Source: Flavobacterium sp. ENC
Lineage (GTDB): Bacteria; Bacteroidota; Bacteroidia; Flavobacteriales; Flavobacteriaceae
Assembly: GCF_020991415.1 (NCBI RefSeq)
Contig: NZ_JAJMOY010000003.1
Location: 611,186 to 675,185, forward strand
DNA: 64,000 nucleotides
Direction of reading: 5' to 3'
Made by a program: the position numbers and the translations under genes. The notes beneath the pieces were generated by a model. It saw nothing but the letters and a program-made list of their open reading frames with translations. It was not told the DNA's origin and searched no databases. Shown in pieces: positions 48,449-57,129 of this stretch. Every line of letters begins with the position of its first letter. The stretch's first letter is position 1.

Positions 48449-50869
48449 ATGTTTACAAAAAAGATCTTATTACCCGTATTTCTCTTTTCGTGTTTGTCTG
48501 CATTCAGTCAGATATCATTTGGAGATTCAAAAAAAATCAATGACAACTGGAAATTCAATCTTCAGGACACTCCGGACGCTCAAAAAACAACGTATGATGA
48601 TACCAAATGGCAATCGGTAAATGTTCCTCACGATTGGAGTGTAAAAGGACAATTAAGTCCGACTTTAGCAAGTTGTACCGGTTATTTGCCGGGCGGAATA
48701 GGCTGGTACCGAAAATCAATCAATATTCCTCAAAGTAAAACAGGGGAGAAAGTCTATTTGTATTTTGAAGGTGTTTACAACAGAAGTGAAGTTTTTATCA
48801 ACGGACATTCTTTGGGAAAACGCCCAAATGGATATATTTCTTTTGCTTATGATGCAACTCCTTTTATAAAATACGGAGCAGAAAATACGATTTCAGTTCG
48901 TGTCGATCATAGCCAGAGTGCCGATTCAAGATGGTACACAGGTTCAGGAATTTACAGAAATGTCTGGTTAGTTTATGCAAATCCGGTTCATATTGCACAA
49001 TGGGGAGTTTACGCTTATCCGGAAGTGAAAAATGGAAATGGCACTTTAAATGTTGAAGTTGAGGTTGAAAATGGCGCTTCAACAAAATCAAACATTACAG
49101 TAATTAATGAGTTAATTGCAAAAGATGGAAAATCAGCTGCAAAAACAGCTTCTAAAGTGGAAGTTGCGGCAAACAAAACCGGAAAAATCTCGGCTAAAAT
49201 AAACGTAAAGAATCCTCAATTATGGGATTTGGAAAACCCGAATTTGTATCAGCTTAAAACCACTGTTTTAAAAGACGGAAAACAAATCGATGAAACAGTT
49301 ACAAAAACAGGTTTCAGAACATTCACATTTGACCCAAATAATGGTTTTGCATTAAACGGGAAATGGATGAAAATGAAAGGAGTCTGCCTGCATCACGATG
49401 CCGGAGTTTTGGGTTCGGCCGTTCCAAGGGAAGTTTGGGAAACAAGACTCAAAACACTGAAAGAAATTGGCGTAAATGCCATACGTACAAGTCATAATCC
49501 GCAAGCCCCGGTTTTTTATGAGCTTTGTGATGAATTAGGATTATTGGTTTTAAATGAAGCCTATGACGAATGGGAATTTCCAAAACGTAAATGGCTGGAA
49601 GGCTGGAATTACGGAACTCCTGGATTTGAAGGAACGTTTGATATTTTTGCTGAATACGGAGAAAAAGATCTTGAAGATTTTGTTCGTCGTGACAGAAATC
49701 ACCTTTCAGTTTTTGCATGGAGTATTGGTAATGAAGTGGATTATCCTAATGATCCTTATTCTCATCCGGTTTTGGATAAGGGGAAAGACGGTTTCGGACA
49801 AGCAGCTTACGGAGGTTATAAAAAGGAGGCACCGGATGCCATGCGTCTTGGAGTAATTGCAAAACGTTTGGTGGGAGCAGTAAAAAAATACGATAAATCC
49901 CGTCCTGTAACGGCTGGATTAGCAGGTGTTGCAATGTCTAACGAAACAGAATATCCCGGCGCTTTGGATATTACAGGATACAATTATACGGAAAGTAAAT
50001 ACCAATCGGATCATGAAAAATATCCAAACCGGGTAATTTTTGGAAGTGAAAATGTTCATGATATGGAACCCTGGCTGGCGGTAAAAAATAACAAACATAT
50101 TTTTGGGCAGTTTTTATGGACAGGAATTGATTATTTAGGAGAATCCGGAAGATGGCCTTCAAGAGGATTTTACTCAGGATTAGTGGATTTTGCAGGGGTT
50201 ATAAAGCCAAGAGGATATTTCCGTCAGTCATTATGGTCAGATAAACCAATGGTTTATATAGGAACTTATCCGTTGAAAAATGAAAAAGATATTTCTAAAG
50301 ATGCCTGGGCCATTTGGAATTACAAAGAAGGAGAAAATATTCGTGTGGTGTGTTATACAAATGCTCAGAAAGCACGTCTGGAATTAAACGGAAAAATAGT
50401 GGGTGGCGTAAAACAATACGACGAAAAAACGGGAATTATGTATTGGGATATTCCTTATGCTCCCGGGAAATTAGAAGCAATTGGTTTAAGCAGTGACGAC
50501 AAAGAAGTGAGCAGATATGCTATTAATGCTACACAGCAGCCTTTTGAATTAACAATTGCCGATACCAATATCACGATCAATAAAGAGAAAGGAGTTGCCA
50601 AAATAATGGTTCAGATCAAGGATCAAAATGGTCTGCCGGTGATGCTTTCAGACAATGAAGTGACTTGTACAATTAACGGGCCTGGGATTTTATTAGGACT
50701 CGAGGCCGGAAATAACAGCGACATGACCGATTATACAGATAATGTTCAGAGAGCATTTCACGGGCATATTGCAGCCTATATTCAGGCAACCGGTGAAGCA
50801 CAACCGATCAAAGTTACTTTTACCAGTCAGTGGTTAAGACCGACTGAGGTTACCATTAATACAAAATAA
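48449..50869 (+). CDS. GH2 beta-galactosidase-like hydrolase 2
   Basis: An 806-residue GH2 with signal peptide (ending LSAFSQ). The order is sugar-binding jelly roll (WQSVNVPHDWSVKGQ, YRKSINIP), Ig-like domain, TIM barrel, and C-terminal DUF4982-like plus Ig-like domains (ARLELNGKIVGG, IMVQIKDQNGLPVML). Acid/base Glu429 is in WSIGNEVDYP; nucleophile Glu534 is probably the Glu of IFGSENVHDME. It lacks the LacZ C-terminal beta-sandwich, so it differs from the GH2 at 19527. In this PUL a beta-galactosidase is expected, although beta-glucuronidase is also a GH2 activity that would suit arabinogalactan. Confidence 0.9.
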   Translation: MFTKKILLPVFLFSCLSAFSQISFGDSKKINDNWKFNLQDTPDAQKTTYDDTKWQSVNVPHDWSVKGQLSPTLASCTGYLPGGIGWYRKSINIPQSKTGEKVYLYFEGVYNRSEVFINGHSLGKRPNGYISFAYDATPFIKYGAENTISVRVDHSQSADSRWYTGSGIYRNVWLVYANPVHIAQWGVYAYPEVKNGNGTLNVEVEVENGASTKSNITVINELIAKDGKSAAKTASKVEVAANKTGKISAKINVKNPQLWDLENPNLYQLKTTVLKDGKQIDETVTKTGFRTFTFDPNNGFALNGKWMKMKGVCLHHDAGVLGSAVPREVWETRLKTLKEIGVNAIRTSHNPQAPVFYELCDELGLLVLNEAYDEWEFPKRKWLEGWNYGTPGFEGTFDIFAEYGEKDLEDFVRRDRNHLSVFAWSIGNEVDYPNDPYSHPVLDKGKDGFGQAAYGGYKKEAPDAMRLGVIAKRLVGAVKKYDKSRPVTAGLAGVAMSNETEYPGALDITGYNYTESKYQSDHEKYPNRVIFGSENVHDMEPWLAVKNNKHIFGQFLWTGIDYLGESGRWPSRGFYSGLVDFAGVIKPRGYFRQSLWSDKPMVYIGTYPLKNEKDISKDAWAIWNYKEGENIRVVCYTNAQKARLELNGKIVGGVKQYDEKTGIMYWDIPYAPGKLEAIGLSSDDKEVSRYAINATQQPFELTIADTNITINKEKGVAKIMVQIKDQNGLPVMLSDNEVTCTINGPGILLGLEAGNNSDMTDYTDNVQRAFHGHIAAYIQATGEAQPIKVTFTSQWLRPTEVTINTK

Positions 50870-50909
50870 GTTTTTCCTTAGATCATAAATTAGTAGTTTT
50901 TTAAATTGT

Positions 50910-50953
50910 CAATTAACCTGTCAGCATTTTTGGTTTTGCCGGCGGGTTAATTG
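50910..50953 (+). terminator. Terminator-like stem after GH2-2
   Basis: Arms CAATTAACC (50910-50918) and GGTTAATTG (50945-50953) extend inward with G-U pairs to a ~16-bp RNA stem, followed by a T/A-rich tract. It would end transcription before GH27. Confidence 0.5.
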
Positions 50954-50979
50954 TTTGTAATAAAAAAACACTATATTTA
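50951..50979 (+). promoter_or_regulatory. Weak candidate promoter for the GH27 operon
   Basis: TTG (50951-50953), 18 bases, then TATATTTA (50972-50979) approximate the Bacteroidota consensus; the final G of TAnnTTTG is missing. It overlaps the terminator-like stem. Confidence 0.25.
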
Positions 50980-51010
50980 AAGTGTTATATTTACATTTAT
51001 TTAAATTAAG

Positions 51011-52378
51011 ATGAAAATAAAAAACAGAATTGCTCTGGTTTTAGGTGTTGTTTTAGTATCGGCTGCAAGTGCTCAAACTAAAAAAGTGAAAAATTCAGAG
51101 TTTAAACAATGGGCACAAACACCGCCAATGGGTTGGAACAGTTGGGATTGTTATGGTTCGACTGTTGAAGAACACGAAGTAAAAGCCAACGCCGATTATA
51201 TGGTGAAAAACCTGAAAAAATTCGGTTGGGAATATATTGTGGTGGACATCAGATGGTTTGTTGAGAATGACAAAGCAGGAGGCTATAATCAGACAGATCC
51301 ACGTTATGTAATCGATCAGTACGGAAGATATCAGCCCGCTTTAAATCGTTTTCCAACGGCAAAAGACGGACATGGTTTTAAACCTTTAGCAGATTATATC
51401 CACAAAAAAGGATTGAAATTTGGAATTCATATCATGCGCGGAATTCCTAAAAAAGCAGTTGAAGACAAACTGCCAATTAAAGGAACAAACGGAATTACAG
51501 CAGATCAAATCTATACTACGGCATTGCAATGCGAATGGTTAAAAGACAATTATACGATTTTGGCTGATAAGCCGGGAGCACAGGAATATTACGATTCAAT
51601 ATTTGAGCTTTATGCACAATGGGGTGTAGATTTTATTAAGATTGATGATTTATCAAGACCGTATCACGAAGGTGAGATTAACTTAATCAGAAAGGCAATT
51701 GACAAATGCGGACGTAAAATTGTACTGAGTACTTCGCCGGGAGAAACTCCAATTGAAGCTGCCCCACACGTAACTGAACATGCCAATATGTGGAGAATGG
51801 TCGATGACGTTTGGGACACCTGGCCACACCTTACACATTTAATGAAAGTAAGCGAAAAATGGTATCCCTACATTGCTCCGGGAACCTGGCCGGACTGCGA
51901 TATGATCCCATTAGGCCGTATCTCACTCAGGGGAGAACGTGGCGAAGACAGAATGACGCGCTTAACAAAAGACGAGCAATATACCTTAATTACATTCTTC
52001 AATATTTTTAAATCGCCCTTGTTTTTTGGTGGAGATTTACCGAGCAACGATGCTTTTACTTTATCATTATTAACGAACAAAGAGGTAGTGAAAATGCATA
52101 AGGAGAGCACGGCAGTAAAACAACTTTTTCAAAAAGACGGAAAAATTGCTGTGACTTCGAAAAATCCTAAAGACGGAAGTGTTTATCTGGCGTTATTCAA
52201 TATCTCGGATACTGCGACAGAAACGATTTCGGTAAATGTATCAGATCTCGGAATTTCAGGAAATGTTACCGTTTTAAATCTTTGGACAGGTGCTCAATCA
52301 AAAGTTTCAACTGCAGCAATTTCGGCAGAATTAAAACCTCATAGTTCAGTGCTTTTTCAATTAAAAGCTAAAAAATAA
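51011..52378 (+). CDS. GH27 alpha-galactosidase
   Basis: A 455-residue retaining GH27 with a short signal peptide (ending AASAQT). The N-terminal signature TPPMGWNSWDCYGSTVEE and YIVVDIRWF are family-typical. The nucleophile is Asp212 in FIKIDDLSRPYHEG, and Asp266 in WRMVDDVWDTW is the likely acid/base. A C-terminal beta-sandwich ends in LKPHSSVLFQLKAKK. Known activities include alpha-galactosidase and beta-L-arabinopyranosidase; both sugars end side chains in type II arabinogalactan. Its stop codon overlaps the ATG of the next gene (TAATG), so the two are translationally coupled. Confidence 0.93.
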   Translation: MKIKNRIALVLGVVLVSAASAQTKKVKNSEFKQWAQTPPMGWNSWDCYGSTVEEHEVKANADYMVKNLKKFGWEYIVVDIRWFVENDKAGGYNQTDPRYVIDQYGRYQPALNRFPTAKDGHGFKPLADYIHKKGLKFGIHIMRGIPKKAVEDKLPIKGTNGITADQIYTTALQCEWLKDNYTILADKPGAQEYYDSIFELYAQWGVDFIKIDDLSRPYHEGEINLIRKAIDKCGRKIVLSTSPGETPIEAAPHVTEHANMWRMVDDVWDTWPHLTHLMKVSEKWYPYIAPGTWPDCDMIPLGRISLRGERGEDRMTRLTKDEQYTLITFFNIFKSPLFFGGDLPSNDAFTLSLLTNKEVVKMHKESTAVKQLFQKDGKIAVTSKNPKDGSVYLALFNISDTATETISVNVSDLGISGNVTVLNLWTGAQSKVSTAAISAELKPHSSVLFQLKAKK

Positions 52379-54924
52379 TGAAGAAGTTTTTACTGTCTTA
52401 TCGAATTCTGATTGTACTTTTTGCCGTTTTTATTTCATTTGCATTTGGTTTAAAACCAAAAGAAGACAAACCGGACAAGGTGTATCTTTTCGCGTACTCG
52501 ACATCAAAAGATAATGGAAGAAACGGGCTTCATTTTGCCTGGAGTACAGATCAGAAAAACTGGTTTGGTATAGGTCCTGAATATCCTTTTTTGAAATCAG
52601 ATTACGGGAGTTGGGGACCAACGGGTAAATCAATGGCCGAAGCTTTTTTAATTCAGGACGATAACGGAATTTTTCATTGTTTCTGGGGAGTGCAGGATGA
52701 TGTTTTTGCAGCTGCTTCAAGTAAAGATTTGATAAACTGGACAAGACAAAGTTACATTCAGGCAATGAAAAATGTGACGAAAAAAGAATCGGGAAAATCA
52801 ATTATTCAAAATATAAAAGTAAGCAAAAAAGAAGGAGCGTATGCCATTCACTGGAAGGCAGATAACACTAATTATACGAGTGTTACCAAAGATTTTAAAA
52901 CCTATTCTAAAGCAATAACTGAAGACAATAACGGTCCTCAATTTAGTGAAATTACAGTACTGGGAGAAACCCAAAAAGGAACCATTACTTCGGTCGACTG
53001 GAATTTAATCGATTCGTTGATTAAAAACATGGAATCATCAAAGTTTAGAGACAAGCAAGACAACACTTCACCTAAAAGTGATAGTTTGCTGTTTGTTGGC
53101 CTGAAACCCGTAACAGCTCAAATTAGCATTGACGGAAAAGATTCTAAAAAAATAAGCAATATGCTTACCGGAATATTTTTTGAAGATATTAATTACGCTG
53201 CAGATGGTGGTTTATATGCTGAATTGATCCAGAATCGTGATTTTGAATATTCGCTGCACGATAAAAAAGGCAGCGATAAAAACTGGAATGAAACAATGGC
53301 CTGGGGCGGAAATTTTAAGGTCGAAAAGGAAAATCCGGTTCACCCTAATAATTCACATTATGCCGTACTTACAAAGAGTACCATCAGCAATTCCGGTTTT
53401 GACGGAATTCCGCTTAAAGCGAATGAAAAATACGATTTTAGTGTTTTTGCAAAAGGAGCAAAATTTACGGTAAAACTAGTTGGGTCCGGAGGAGAAACTT
53501 TGGCGCAAGCCACACTAAAACCAAATCCTTCGTGGAAAAAAATTACCGTAGTGCTAAAAGTATCAAAAACGCTAAGCGATGCGCATTTAGAAATTAGTTC
53601 TGATGGAGAAGTTGCCATTGATATGGTATCTCTTTTTCCTCAGAAAACGTTCAAAAATCATAAAAACGGACTTCGTGCTGATTTGGCTGAAACCATTGCC
53701 GATATGCATCCGAAGTTTGTGCGTTTTCCCGGTGGCTGTGTCGCTCACGGCGATGGAATAGGAAATATTTACCGTTGGAAAAACACGATCGGGCCTTTAG
53801 AAAGCCGAACTCCAATGCGTAATATTTGGGGGTATCACCAATCTGTTGGATTAGGATATTTTGAATATTTTCAGTTTTGTGAAGATTTAGGTGCGCTTCC
53901 TGTTCCGGTTTTAGCAGCGGGAGTTCCTTGTCAAAATTCATCTGACGGAGGTGCCGGACAACAATTTGGTATTCCGATGGAAGACATGGATGAATACGTG
54001 CAGGATGTTCTGGATTTAATTGAATATGCCAACGGACCCGTGACAAGTGTTTGGGGCAAAAAACGTGCTGAAGCAGGGCATCCTAAACCTTTTAATTTAA
54101 AATATGTTGGTATTGGTAATGAAGATTTGATTAGTGATGTTTTTGAAGAACGTTATCGAATGATTGTGAAAGCCGTGCAGAAAAAATATCCGGAAATTAT
54201 CATTATAGGCACTGTAGGACCCTTTTTTGAAGGTACAGATTATAACGAAGGATGGGCAATTGCCAATGATTTAAAACTTCCGGTGGTAGACGAACATTAT
54301 TATCAGAGTCCGGGCTGGTTTATTAATAATCAGGATTTTTATGACCGCTACGACCGCTCTGAATCAAAAGTGTATTTGGGAGAATATGCGTCCCGTGGCA
54401 ATAAATTTTACAACGCTTTAGCCGAGGCACTTTATCTTACAGCGATTGAACGAAATGGCGATGTAGTTACAATGGCTTCTTATGCGCCTTTATTAGCTCG
54501 TGAGAAACACACGCAATGGAATCCGGATTTGATTTATTTTACAGGAAATGAAGTAAAACCCACAGTAAATTATTTTGTACAGAAATTGTACGGCCAAAAT
54601 CCGGGCGATATTTATTTGCAGCGTAAAATAAAACTATCAGATACTACTAATGAAGTTCATAAACGAATTGGTGTGTCAGTGGTTCAGGATAATGCTTCAG
54701 GAGATTTGATTGTAAAGCTGGTCAATATGCTTCCGGTTGCGGTAATTCCATCAATTGATGTATCGAATGTAACGACGACTGAAAAAGCAAATTACACTAC
54801 ATTTTCAGGAAGTCCCGAGAGCACAACTGTCAGACCTATTTCCCAAACTATAACAGTAACAGAAGCATTTTCAAAAGAATTGCCTCCTTATTCATTTACT
54901 GTAATTCGTATTAAAACCAAATAA
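52378..54924 (+). CDS. Fusion: GH43-like propeller fragment + GH51 alpha-L-arabinofuranosidase 2
   Basis: An 848-residue two-part protein. Residues 1-24 are a hydrophobic signal sequence. Residues ~33-205 resemble half of a GH43/GH32 beta-propeller (DKVYLFAYSTSKDNGRNGLHFAWS, GIFHCFWGVQDDVFAAASSKDLINW), too short for a five-bladed catalytic domain. From ~240 onward comes a GH51: TGIFFEDINYAADGGLYAEL, a CBM-like insertion, acid/base Glu582 (GIGNEDLISD), nucleophile Glu669 (LGEYASRG) and beta-sandwich. The GH51 part should be active; the N-terminal part probably helps substrate binding. It begins inside the GH27 stop (TAATG overlap). Both parts lie in one uninterrupted frame. Confidence 0.88.
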   Translation: MKKFLLSYRILIVLFAVFISFAFGLKPKEDKPDKVYLFAYSTSKDNGRNGLHFAWSTDQKNWFGIGPEYPFLKSDYGSWGPTGKSMAEAFLIQDDNGIFHCFWGVQDDVFAAASSKDLINWTRQSYIQAMKNVTKKESGKSIIQNIKVSKKEGAYAIHWKADNTNYTSVTKDFKTYSKAITEDNNGPQFSEITVLGETQKGTITSVDWNLIDSLIKNMESSKFRDKQDNTSPKSDSLLFVGLKPVTAQISIDGKDSKKISNMLTGIFFEDINYAADGGLYAELIQNRDFEYSLHDKKGSDKNWNETMAWGGNFKVEKENPVHPNNSHYAVLTKSTISNSGFDGIPLKANEKYDFSVFAKGAKFTVKLVGSGGETLAQATLKPNPSWKKITVVLKVSKTLSDAHLEISSDGEVAIDMVSLFPQKTFKNHKNGLRADLAETIADMHPKFVRFPGGCVAHGDGIGNIYRWKNTIGPLESRTPMRNIWGYHQSVGLGYFEYFQFCEDLGALPVPVLAAGVPCQNSSDGGAGQQFGIPMEDMDEYVQDVLDLIEYANGPVTSVWGKKRAEAGHPKPFNLKYVGIGNEDLISDVFEERYRMIVKAVQKKYPEIIIIGTVGPFFEGTDYNEGWAIANDLKLPVVDEHYYQSPGWFINNQDFYDRYDRSESKVYLGEYASRGNKFYNALAEALYLTAIERNGDVVTMASYAPLLAREKHTQWNPDLIYFTGNEVKPTVNYFVQKLYGQNPGDIYLQRKIKLSDTTNEVHKRIGVSVVQDNASGDLIVKLVNMLPVAVIPSIDVSNVTTTEKANYTTFSGSPESTTVRPISQTITVTEAFSKELPPYSFTVIRIKTK

Positions 54925-54984
54925 TTTTTCAACTATTTAAAATTATATTTTGAAAGATGGAAACCATAATAAACAGCATGCATA

Positions 54985-56919
54985 ATGAAAAAAACATATT
55001 TTAGCCTTGTATTATTTGTAATGATTTTTAATTGCTTACAAGCGCAGGATACTACAAAAGGAACTCCGCCTGTTATTGCTGATAAAGATTTGACCGCCTA
55101 TTTATTCGTTTATTTCACCGGGAATTCTGTTGAAGAAGAAGCGGTTAGGTACGCCATAAGTGCCGATGGTTATCATTATTATCACTTAAATAATAATAAA
55201 TCGGTCATCGACAGTAAAGCGATTAGTTCAACCGGAGGCGTTCGTGATCCACATATTTTACGAGGGGAAGATGGCAAAACATTTTATATGGTTTTGACCG
55301 ATATGACTTCATCAAAAGGCTGGGACAGTAATCGGGCGATGATTTTGCTTAAAAGTACCGATCTTGTAAAATGGAAAAGCAGCGTCGTTAATATTCAGAC
55401 TGCTTTTCCCGGAAATGAAAACCTGAAACGTGTCTGGGCACCGCAAACTATTTATGATGCGAAAGCAGGAAAATACCTGGTTTATTTCAGTTTGCAATAT
55501 GCCGGAGGACCCGATAAGATTTATTATGGGTATGCGAATAAAGATTTCACCGCTTTGGAAAGTGCTCCAAAATTGTTATTTGTTCCAAAATCAGAGCGGG
55601 CTTGTATTGACGGGGATATTATCGAAAAAGATGGAATTTACCATCTTTTTTACAAAACTGAAACAGAGAAAGCAGGAATAAAAGTAGCAACAACAACCGA
55701 TTTAACTTCAGGAAAATGGATTGAAAACGACAATTATCTGCAACAAACCAATGATGGTGTTGAAGGTTCAGGCGTTTTCAAACTCAACAATTCCGATGAA
55801 TATATCCTGATGTACGATGTTTACACTAAAGGGAAATATCAGTTTACGAAAACTAAAGATCTGGAGCATTTCACCGTTATTGATAACGACATTTCAATGG
55901 ATTTTAACCCGCGTCACGGAACTATCCTGCCAATAACGCGTTCTGAATTGAAAAGGCTTATTGCGAAATGGGGAATGCCGGAGAAATTCCCAAAAATAAA
56001 TAATAATCCGGTTTTAGAAGGTTATTACGCTGATCCTGAAATTTTATATTCAAATAAAACAAAGAAATATTATATCTATCCAACAAGTGATGGGTTTGAC
56101 GGATGGTCAGGAAATTATTTTAAAACTTTTTCATCAGATAATTTAACGGATTGGAAGGAGGAAGGAATTATTCTTGATCTGAGAAAAGATGTGAGCTGGG
56201 CCAACAGAAATGCCTGGGCGCCTTGTATTGTAGAGAAAAAAATAAAAGGGAAATACAAGTATTTCTACTATTTTACGGCAGCTCAAAAAATAGGTGTTGC
56301 TTCGTCAGACCATCCGGCCGGACCTTTTAAGGATAGCGGTAAAGCATTAGTAAGTACAAGGCCAGAGGGGATAAAAGGAGGACAGGAAATTGATCCGGAT
56401 GTTTTTACAGATCCAAAAACGGGTAAAAGTTATTTGTATTGGGGAAATGGTTATATGGCTGTAGCCGAACTAAATGCTGATATGATTTCAATAAAATCAG
56501 GAAGTACTAAAGTAATTAAAGTTGATGATACCTTCCGTGAAGGCACCTATGTCATTTATAGAAAAGGGACTTACTATTTTATGTGGAGTGAAGATGATAC
56601 CAGAAGTCCAAATTATAAAGTAAGATACGGAACTTCAAAATCGCCATTAGGGCCAATTGAAATTCCGGAAAATAATATTGTAATACAGGGAAATCCTGAT
56701 ATTGGAATTTATGCTACCGGACATAATTCAGTAGTACAAATTCCTGACAAAGACGAATGGTATCTGGTGTACCATAGATTTTCGTATCCGACCGGAATAA
56801 AAATGGGCGATGCCGGAGGTTTTCATCGTGAAGTCTGCATTGATAAATTAGAATTCAACCCGGACGGAACAATAAAAGAAGTAATTCCTACCCATACGGG
56901 AGTTGAAAGTTTAAAGTAG
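54985..56919 (+). CDS. Double GH43 beta-propeller hydrolase
   Basis: A 644-residue protein with a signal peptide (ending LQAQ) and two five-bladed GH43-like propellers. Domain 1 (~35-315) has a full-looking acidic triad: Asp88 (GVRDPHIL), Asp209/211 (CIDGDIIE) and Glu260 (DGVEGSGV). Domain 2 (~335-640) has Asp350 (YYADPEIL), Asp470/472 (EIDPDVF) and Glu519 (FREGTYV). Both may be catalytic, which is unusual because many double-GH43 proteins have only one live domain. GH43 activities relevant here are alpha-L-arabinofuranosidase and exo-beta-1,3-galactanase. It is 60 bases after the GH51 fusion, probably in the same operon. Confidence 0.88.
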   Translation: MKKTYFSLVLFVMIFNCLQAQDTTKGTPPVIADKDLTAYLFVYFTGNSVEEEAVRYAISADGYHYYHLNNNKSVIDSKAISSTGGVRDPHILRGEDGKTFYMVLTDMTSSKGWDSNRAMILLKSTDLVKWKSSVVNIQTAFPGNENLKRVWAPQTIYDAKAGKYLVYFSLQYAGGPDKIYYGYANKDFTALESAPKLLFVPKSERACIDGDIIEKDGIYHLFYKTETEKAGIKVATTTDLTSGKWIENDNYLQQTNDGVEGSGVFKLNNSDEYILMYDVYTKGKYQFTKTKDLEHFTVIDNDISMDFNPRHGTILPITRSELKRLIAKWGMPEKFPKINNNPVLEGYYADPEILYSNKTKKYYIYPTSDGFDGWSGNYFKTFSSDNLTDWKEEGIILDLRKDVSWANRNAWAPCIVEKKIKGKYKYFYYFTAAQKIGVASSDHPAGPFKDSGKALVSTRPEGIKGGQEIDPDVFTDPKTGKSYLYWGNGYMAVAELNADMISIKSGSTKVIKVDDTFREGTYVIYRKGTYYFMWSEDDTRSPNYKVRYGTSKSPLGPIEIPENNIVIQGNPDIGIYATGHNSVVQIPDKDEWYLVYHRFSYPTGIKMGDAGGFHREVCIDKLEFNPDGTIKEVIPTHTGVESLK

Positions 56920-57129
56920 TTTTAAGTTTACCATGGCAGGCTGTCACTGATATATTAAAAGGCTGCAATTCCGACTATTTGTATTTAATGGGCCACAAGT
57001 AAAAATTGTAGTAAGGAGTTCCATTAAATTATAGGGAAATCAATAGCATTTATTGCTGTTCCAATTGTTTGGTGTAAGCAAAAGCATAAAAAAAATAGAA
57101 AGAAAAAATATTTATTAAAATTATAAATT

